From positions 1-30,229 of the IMG/VR virus record IMGVR_UViG_3300031600_000017: a stretch of 30,229 nt of DNA; one strand, 5' to 3'. A program made the translations under genes and the position numbers. This DNA is from a virus. Below, one piece after another: positions 8,253 through 13,370 of the stretch. The notes under the pieces were generated by a model that was given only the letters and a program-made list of their open reading frames with translations, searched no databases and was not told the DNA's origin. Numbering within the stretch: position 1 is the first letter of the stretch; every line of letters begins with the position of its first letter.

Positions 8253-8882
8253 TCAGGGGACCGTCTTCCGAAACACGCTGTACTGAAAGCTCTGCCGGTT
8301 ACCCTTCGGCGTGATGTGCATGTGTCGTCTGGCATCGATGGTCTCGAACTGGCCCGGCAGCAGGCGCGCGAGTTCCCGCGCCAGATCCTCCGGCGCGTAG
8401 CGCGCAATCGGCAACCCCGAGCACTTTTCGGGCCCGTCATCGGCGAAGGTTGCGATGATCGCGATCCCACCCGGACGGAGGGCCTCGGACATCGCGCGCG
8501 CGTAACCGGCGCGATCCTCGGCCCGGATCAGAAAGTGAAACACCGCGCGGTCGTGCCAGACCGCATAGTCCCGTTCAGGCACCCACGTCGCGATGTCCGC
8601 TTCGATCCATGTCACGTCGCTACCTTGCGGGCCGAGACGCCGCCTGCTGACAGCCAATGCAGCCCCGGAAAGATCAAGCACAGTGAGAGGGCCGAGACCC
8701 GCCTCGAGCAGCGCGTCCACGAGCCGCGACGCGCCAGCGCCGATGTCGATGAACGCTTCGCCGGGATGAAGATGGGTTCGGACGAGATAGAGCGACACTG
8801 ACGGCGTCGCTTCGAACCATGTCAGTTCATCTTCCGAGCGCGCGCCGTAGACCTCGTCCCAGTGATCCTGTCCACCTGCCAT
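8253..8882 (-). CDS. Class I SAM-dependent methyltransferase
   Basis: A 209 aa Rossmann-fold methyltransferase. FIDIGAGASRLVDALL (about 44-59) is motif I for SAM binding. VLDLSGAAL follows as the motif II acidic strand, DVTWIEADI supplies the adenine-contacting acid, and HDRAVFHFL is the post-motif region. The N-terminus HWDEVYGARSEDELTWFE is common in small-molecule methyltransferases of the thiopurine/tellurite type, so the substrate is probably not DNA. There is no target-recognition domain. A GGGGAGG box precedes the start at somewhat long spacing. It is the last gene of the leftward early region and may be cargo. Confidence 0.85.
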   Translation of the reverse strand: MAGGQDHWDEVYGARSEDELTWFEATPSVSLYLVRTHLHPGEAFIDIGAGASRLVDALLEAGLGPLTVLDLSGAALAVSRRRLGPQGSDVTWIEADIATWVPERDYAVWHDRAVFHFLIRAEDRAGYARAMSEALRPGGIAIIATFADDGPEKCSGLPIARYAPEDLARELARLLPGQFETIDARRHMHITPKGNRQSFQYSVFRKTVP

Positions 8883-8961
8883 CTTGGTCGCAACCTCCCC
8901 GTGAGTCCGAGCCTAATGCATCAATGTCATTGAGGACACCGAGATTGTAGTCTTGGAAGCC

Positions 8962-9183
8962 TCAAGATCTCCGTGCCCGGATCGTCTCGAACAGCCGCCG
9001 CAAGGCGAAGGAACGGGCGATGCTCACGAATGAGAAAATGGCGCCCATCTTCAGGTTCTGCGCCAGTGTCGTGTGGAGCCCGAAGATCGGGAAGATCAGG
9101 ATCTGCGTCACGACCGCAACGCCGTAGCCGACGATCACGTTGGCGATGGACTCGACCAAGGACATGGCGCGCGACTGCTTCAT
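8962..9183 (-). CDS. Small two-helix membrane protein, DUF2061/DUF7220-like
   Basis: A 73 aa protein, MKQSRAMSLVESIANVIVGYGVAVV... It has two hydrophobic segments (about 12-32, IANVIVGYGVAVVTQILIFPIFG, and about 44-58, MGAIFSFVSIARSFALRRL) and a basic C-terminus, RLFETIRARRS. The pattern is that of small DUF2061-type inner-membrane proteins often found beside DNA methyltransferases in rhodobacterial prophages. The DUF number is from memory and uncertain. Its start lies within 10 nt of the stop of the cytosine methyltransferase, so the two are likely co-transcribed. No holin or lysis genes are nearby. Confidence 0.75.
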   Translation of the reverse strand: MKQSRAMSLVESIANVIVGYGVAVVTQILIFPIFGLHTTLAQNLKMGAIFSFVSIARSFALRRLFETIRARRS

Positions 9184-9192
9184 GCGGCGGCG

Positions 9193-10374
9193 TCATCCAT
9201 CGGCCAGCAGTTCAGCCGCGAGAGTTCGCAGCGCATGCGCCGCAACCAAGGGGACCACGCCGTTGCCACAGAGGCGAAGCCGGTCCACCCGGTGGGCCAG
9301 CCCATCAGCGCCTCGACAAACAGCGGGTTCAAGGTCCGGCGCACATCGGAGGTATCGCTCCCAACCATCGGCGTCACCAGGACCTGGCGGCCAAGCAGGC
9401 CATTCACCGGCGTGTTCGCCAATGTCGTCGCCCCATCCTTGTGATCCCGCGCCGTCGGCGTCATCCACATTCGGCTGGCATGGGTCAGATCGGCCGTCTT
9501 GCGGTTGCCGGAACTCGGCTTGCAGCCGTCGTTGGCCATCGGTGTTGGCCAGTCCCGCGCCATACCGTCCAGACCCTTCTCGTCTTTCCGCGCGCCGCCC
9601 CGGCTCCGGAAACTGTCGGTCTGCGGCGTGGGCCACATCGCGGCCGTCGTCGCCAGGTTCATTCCATGCTTGCCCGCCTCCTGCGACGGCGTTGGTTTCG
9701 TCTGCCGGTTTTCGTTGGCGCTGGCCCTCGGCGTCGGCCAGAGCCGGAGCAGTTCCGTCCGATTGCCGCCACTCGACCGGGTTCCAGAGCAGGCGCGCGG
9801 GGTTGGCCAGTTTGTCGCCTTCGCGGATGGCGAGGATGAACAGCCGCTCGCGCTTGTGGGGCGCACCGACTTCCGCCGCAGTAAAGAGGCCTGCCGCAAG
9901 GCGGTAGCCCATACAGACCAGTCCGCTGGCGACTTCGGAGAAGCCGAGGCGGAGATGATGGGCGACATTCTCGAGGAACACGAACGACGGCTCAACCTCG
10001 CCGATGATGCGGGCGACATGGGGCCAGAGGTGGCGCGGGTCATTCGCGCCCCGGCGTTTGCCCGCGACGGAGAACGGCTGGCACGGATAGCCCGCAGTGA
10101 CGATGTCCACCGCGCCGCGCCACGGGCCGCCGTTGAAGGTTCCAACGTCGTCCCAGACAGGCGCGCTATCCAGGGACGCGTCTTCCATCCGCGCCACGAG
10201 AGTGGCTGCGGCGAAGGTTTCCCGTTCGACATGGCCCACAGCACGATATCCGGGGATGGCGATGGCAAGCCCGAGGTCGAGTCCGCCGGCGCCGGAACAA
10301 AGGGAGAGGCCGAAGAGGCATGCGTCTCCGGCTCCGGAAGCGCGTCCGGAGGGATGTAAAGCCAGGTCATGCAT
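9193..10374 (-). CDS. DNA cytosine-C5 methyltransferase (motif IX out of frame)
   Basis: A 393 aa phage-type C5 methyltransferase. It shows motif I FGLSLCSGAGGLDLGL (about 21-36), motif IV GYPCQPFS with catalytic Cys98, motif VI ENV (135-137), motif VIII RERLF (175-179) and motif X GNGVVP (about 370-375). Between VIII and X the frame gives low-complexity LADAEGQRQR/LANTDGQRR-type sequence with no motif IX. The +1 frame over 9279-9335 instead encodes LNPLFVEALMGWPTGWTG, a clear motif IX. The gene may therefore carry two compensating frameshifts or be genuinely dual-coding. I start it at the ATG at 10374, one base after the upstream stop. No clear Shine-Dalgarno is visible. It probably protects phage DNA from host restriction. 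Confidence 0.85.
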   Translation of the reverse strand: MHDLALHPSGRASGAGDACLFGLSLCSGAGGLDLGLAIAIPGYRAVGHVERETFAAATLVARMEDASLDSAPVWDDVGTFNGGPWRGAVDIVTAGYPCQPFSVAGKRRGANDPRHLWPHVARIIGEVEPSFVFLENVAHHLRLGFSEVASGLVCMGYRLAAGLFTAAEVGAPHKRERLFILAIREGDKLANPARLLWNPVEWRQSDGTAPALADAEGQRQRKPADETNAVAGGGQAWNEPGDDGRDVAHAADRQFPEPGRRAERREGSGRYGAGLANTDGQRRLQAEFRQPQDGRSDPCQPNVDDADGAGSQGWGDDIGEHAGEWPAWPPGPGDADGWERYLRCAPDLEPAVCRGADGLAHRVDRLRLCGNGVVPLVAAHALRTLAAELLADG

Positions 10375-10375
10375 G

Positions 10376-11749
10376 TCACGCGGCGGATTTGGGTTTGCGG
10401 GCGGGTTCTGGGTCGGCGTCAGTGTCGGGCGCATCGGCGGGGGCGTCAGCATTGTCGCCCAGCCGCTCGGTTCTCACCTGCGCAAACGTGCGGCCATCGC
10501 CGTCAAGGATCGCGTCGCGACCGGTTTCGGCCTGCCAACGTTCAGCGGCGATGTCGATGTATGCTGGGCTGATTTCCATCGCGAACACCCGCCGCCCGTT
10601 GGCTTCGCCGGCCATGATCTGCGAACCCGAACCACAGAACGGCTCATAGCAAAGCCCGCCGCGCGCCACATGCTGGCGCATCGGGATCCCGAACGCGTCG
10701 AGCGGTTTCGGCGTCGGATGGTCGGGCCGCTCATCCTTGGTGAAGCTCGGCAGCGCCCATGTCGATGGCAGCGTTTCCTCGGCGACCTTCGGCGGTCGGT
10801 TTGGGCGGCGCCAGCCCATGAAGCAGGGCTCGTGTTTCCAGAGGTAGTGCGACCGGGTCAGGACCCCGCGGTCTTTCACCCAGATGATCTGCTGGTGAAC
10901 GAAGGCACCGGCCTTTTCCCAGCAGGCCTCCAGCATCGCCTGGCGACGAGAGGCGTGCCAGCAATACCATGCCGCGTTTTCAGCAACCGCCTCAGCGACG
11001 GCAGCGGCGATGAAACCGTCGTAGAGTTCGGCACCTTGGCTGCTGTCATCCCAGGTCGTGCCATAGGACGCCGACCAGTCCTTGTTCCGCGTTGGGTGGT
11101 TCGAGCCATCATAGTCGACGAGATACGGGGGGTCGGTGGCGAACAGGATCGCCCGCTCACCGTTCATCAGGCGACGCACATCGTCGTTGCTGGTGCTGTC
11201 ACCGCACAGCAGACGGTGGTCGCCAAGGATCCAGAGATCGCCCGTTTGCGATGCTGGATTGCGCGGCGGCTCGGGGATGGTCACCGGCGGGACGTTGGCA
11301 CCGCCGCCAGCATCCCCGTCCCCCTCCGGCACGTAAGCCAGCAGTTTGTCCAATTCGCCGTCGGAAAAACCGACCAGCGACAGGTCGTAATCATCGGCCA
11401 GCAGGTCGTTCAGTTCCGCCGACAACAGAGCTTCATCCCAAGTGCCGAGTTCCGTGAGCTTATTGTCCGCGATCCGGTAAGCCCGGCGCTGCGCCTCGGT
11501 CAGATGCCCAAGCACGATCACCGGCGCTTCGGTCAGCCCGAGCTGCGCCGCCGCCAGCACCCGCCCATGGCCTGCAATCAGTTCTCCGTCGTCCGCGACC
11601 AGGCAGGGCACCGTCCAGCCGAACTCCGCCATGCTGGCAGCGATCTTCGCGACCTGGTCTGCGCCATGCGCCTTCGCGTTTTTCGCGTAGGGCTGGAGCA
11701 TGGCCAGCGGCCAGGTCTCGATCGCGTCCGGGGCAAAGCTGAGCGTCAT
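10376..11749 (-). CDS. ParB-domain site-specific DNA methyltransferase (N6/N4 type)
   Basis: A 457 aa two-domain protein. Residues 1-135 form a ParB/Srx-like nuclease-fold domain, with LQPYAKNAKAHGADQVAKIAASMAEFGW and LIAGHGRVLAAAQLG. Residues 165-430 form a beta-class amino methyltransferase with DPPY at 206-209 and a later EPFCGSGSQ SAM-binding motif at about 369. Such ParB-methyltransferase fusions are typical orphan phage enzymes that modify adenine or cytosine N-positions. The start at 11749 (MTLSFAPDAIETWPL) is chosen because the in-frame upstream extension to 11818 runs into the repeat-bearing intergenic region. The C-terminal tail is acidic, then basic. It directly precedes the C5 methyltransferase. 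Confidence 0.9.
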   Translation of the reverse strand: MTLSFAPDAIETWPLAMLQPYAKNAKAHGADQVAKIAASMAEFGWTVPCLVADDGELIAGHGRVLAAAQLGLTEAPVIVLGHLTEAQRRAYRIADNKLTELGTWDEALLSAELNDLLADDYDLSLVGFSDGELDKLLAYVPEGDGDAGGGANVPPVTIPEPPRNPASQTGDLWILGDHRLLCGDSTSNDDVRRLMNGERAILFATDPPYLVDYDGSNHPTRNKDWSASYGTTWDDSSQGAELYDGFIAAAVAEAVAENAAWYCWHASRRQAMLEACWEKAGAFVHQQIIWVKDRGVLTRSHYLWKHEPCFMGWRRPNRPPKVAEETLPSTWALPSFTKDERPDHPTPKPLDAFGIPMRQHVARGGLCYEPFCGSGSQIMAGEANGRRVFAMEISPAYIDIAAERWQAETGRDAILDGDGRTFAQVRTERLGDNADAPADAPDTDADPEPARKPKSAA

Positions 11750-12150
11750 GATTTCGGTTCGCCTCAATGGGGTGGACCCCTGGACTCCGGACACCCGCAG
11801 CCAGCCTGGACTCCGCAAAGGGTCCAGCGGCCGCCGGACGCGTCCGGTTCCAAAGCTTTGTTTTGTTTAGGTTTTCAGCAGGTCGCGGGTGGATGCCCGC
11901 CGGGGTGGCTTCCCAAAAAACCGGCCCTGTCGCTGGCGATATTGCGCGCTTCGCCCGCCAGCATACGAAAGTCGCCCAGAAGGAACCAAGAATTCAATGG
12001 GTTAGGCAATTGGACCCCGGCTGGACCCTTACTGGACCCCGGAAACCAGCGGCGCGGCGTCTGCCTGCGCGCTCCTCTCCCGAGTATATCCCGTTTCTAA
12101 CGCTCTCGACGAAATGTGTAAGGGCCTGCGATGTACACCCGAAAATTCCC
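11750..12150. other. 401-bp non-coding gap
   Basis: No protein gene can be supported here. The gap lies between the end of the DUF6362-like gene and the start of the ParB-domain methyltransferase, both leftward. It holds the TGGACCC-type repeats, a 14-bp palindrome, an AT-rich stretch around 11855-11880, and on the minus strand a TATACT box (12083-12088) that could be a -10 element, though no good -35 is visible. It probably contains a separate promoter for the methyltransferase genes. Confidence 0.5.
11773..12040. repeat. Cluster of TGGACCC-type repeats in the intergenic region
   Basis: Repeats lie in two patches. TGGACCCC is at 11773-11780, TGGACTCC at 11781-11788 and 11807-11814, and an inverted GGGTCCA at 11820-11826. 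TGGACCCC is at 12011-12018, TGGACCCT at 12022-12029 and TGGACCCC at 12033-12040. The last three are spaced 11 bp apart, about one helical turn. A perfect 14-bp palindrome, CCGGACGCGTCCGG, is at 11834-11847. Face-aligned repeats in a non-coding gap upstream of the ParB-domain methyltransferase look like operator sites. The ligand is unknown. Confidence 0.65.
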
Positions 12151-12597
12151 TCAGAGGACGATTTTCCTTGACAGGTAATTGGCGTTCTCGATGACGAACT
12201 GCTGCGACCGCCGGGGCGACGGCACGCGCCCGTTCAGCCGCCAGGTGATCAGTGCCAGACCGTACTGCCAGCGCTTGGTCGCCGCGGTGCGCGACAGACC
12301 GAACTGCCAGCAGATCGGCTTCCATGCCATGCCGTCCGCGCGGGCCCAGACCAGACGCGCATCGTCCTTCTCCAGCCAGCGCAGCCACAGCATCGCCTCT
12401 TCGGCCTGCGTGATCTGACGCGGGCTGGGCCTCGGCCGGCGCATCTGCGGTTCCTGACCGACCTTGTCGGCGAAGCTGTGGAAATACTCCGGCCAGGCGT
12501 TGAAGAAGCCCTGCGGCATCACGCCCGGCATCTGCCGCATCCCGCCCGCCGCGAGTTCCAGCCGATCCTGCACCTGCGATGTGGTCCACTCAGTCAT
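12151..12597 (-). CDS. DUF6362-like phage protein
   Basis: A 148 aa protein, MTEWTTSQVQDRLELAAGGMRQMPG..., with ITQAEEAMLWLRWLEKDDARLVWARADGMAWKPICWQFGLSRTAATKRWQYGL. The segment WKPICWQFGLSRTAATKRW resembles a helix-turn-helix. The family is common in rhodobacterial prophage early operons, and I place it in DUF6362 from memory. Its function is unknown. The start at 12597 has GGAGG six bases upstream and overlaps the previous gene's stop by 8 nt. A longer frame upstream lacks such a signal. Confidence 0.75.
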   Translation of the reverse strand: MTEWTTSQVQDRLELAAGGMRQMPGVMPQGFFNAWPEYFHSFADKVGQEPQMRRPRPSPRQITQAEEAMLWLRWLEKDDARLVWARADGMAWKPICWQFGLSRTAATKRWQYGLALITWRLNGRVPSPRRSQQFVIENANYLSRKIVL

Positions 12598-12799
12598 GGC
12601 GAACCTCCCGGACCGCAGGGAGCTTGCCATACAGCTTCTCGCCAAGTTGGCGAACCAGCTCGCGCTCGGGCCAGGTCAGGCGGTCGTCGTCGATGGCGAC
12701 GGCCAGCAGACCCTGTTCCTTCCAGCCGTCGCGCTTGACCTCGTCGGGGTTGCGGCGGTGCCCGCCGTAGCCCTTCGGCGTAAACCGCATACCGCTCAT
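12590..12799 (-). CDS. Small hypothetical protein
   Basis: A 69 aa basic protein, MSGMRFTPKGYGGHRRNPDEVKRDGWKEQGLLAVAID..., with LTWPERELVRQLGEKLYGK. It is coupled at both ends: its ATG overlaps the resolvase stop in an ATGA junction, and its own stop overlaps the next start by 8 nt. It shows no cysteine motif or membrane segment. I do not recognise a family. Tight packing between two conserved early genes supports it as real. Confidence 0.75.
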   Translation of the reverse strand: MSGMRFTPKGYGGHRRNPDEVKRDGWKEQGLLAVAIDDDRLTWPERELVRQLGEKLYGKLPAVREVRHD

Positions 12800-13314
12800 T
12801 GCACACCTCCCCGGGTCTCCAGCGCCCAGAGCAGGATCGCGATGGCGTCAGCCTCGTTGTCGTCGGCGGGCGAGAAGCCGCGCGCACGGGCGGCCGCCAT
12901 CATGGCGTCCTTGTTCGCGTTGCCCTTGCCGGTGGCATGGCGCTTGATGGTGCCGACCGGGACGCCCTGATAGGCGATACCCGCGGTCTCCGCCCATGCC
13001 GTCAGTGTGGCGAGCAGCCCGCCATAGACATGCGCGGCATCCGTGCCGACGTGTCTGCGCACCTCCTCGAAGTGGATGGCGGTGATCGCTCCGACATCGT
13101 GGGCGAGCTGGTCGAGCCAGCCCCGGAACCGCAGGTAGCGCATGCCGCCGCCATCGTAGCGGCTGGGTCGGAAGGACACGGTGCCGCTGGTGATCAGACC
13201 GTCCACCGCCCGCAGGGCCCAGCCAGTGGTTGTGCCGAGATCGAGGGCGAGGACGACAGGCACGCCGGGGAACGGCGCGCTCATGGGTGTCGGTGTGAGA
13301 GATACGTGGGCCAT
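12796..13314 (-). CDS. RuvC-like Holliday-junction resolvase
   Basis: A 172 aa RNase H-fold protein. VVLALDLGTTTGWAL carries the first catalytic acid (Asp25). IHFEEVRRHVGTDAAHVYGGL supplies Glu83/84, and DDNEADAIAILLWAL (about 151-165) supplies the last acids. This arrangement matches RuvC/YqgF-type crossover-junction nucleases encoded by phages, which cut branched DNA made during recombination or before packaging. The start at 13314 has AAAGGAG seven bases upstream. An alternative ATG ten codons later would also keep the fold. It sits just after the primase in the same operon. Confidence 0.88.
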   Translation of the reverse strand: MAHVSLTPTPMSAPFPGVPVVLALDLGTTTGWALRAVDGLITSGTVSFRPSRYDGGGMRYLRFRGWLDQLAHDVGAITAIHFEEVRRHVGTDAAHVYGGLLATLTAWAETAGIAYQGVPVGTIKRHATGKGNANKDAMMAAARARGFSPADDNEADAIAILLWALETRGGVQ

Positions 13315-13370
13315 GATGGGCTCCTTTCCGGTTTGCTACTCAATGGAGTGATGGGCAGGGCATGCGGGGC

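Noticed and set aside
10097-12100. Long plus-strand open frame opposite the methyltransferases
   Set aside because: It is a shadow of the two methyltransferase genes. The translation has no family features, and its extension into the intergenic repeats has no start signal.
12029-12589. Alternative minus-strand frame opposite the DUF6362-like gene
   Set aside because: Its translation lacks family features and lies almost wholly inside the DUF6362-like gene, which has a good ribosome-binding site and plausible protein composition.
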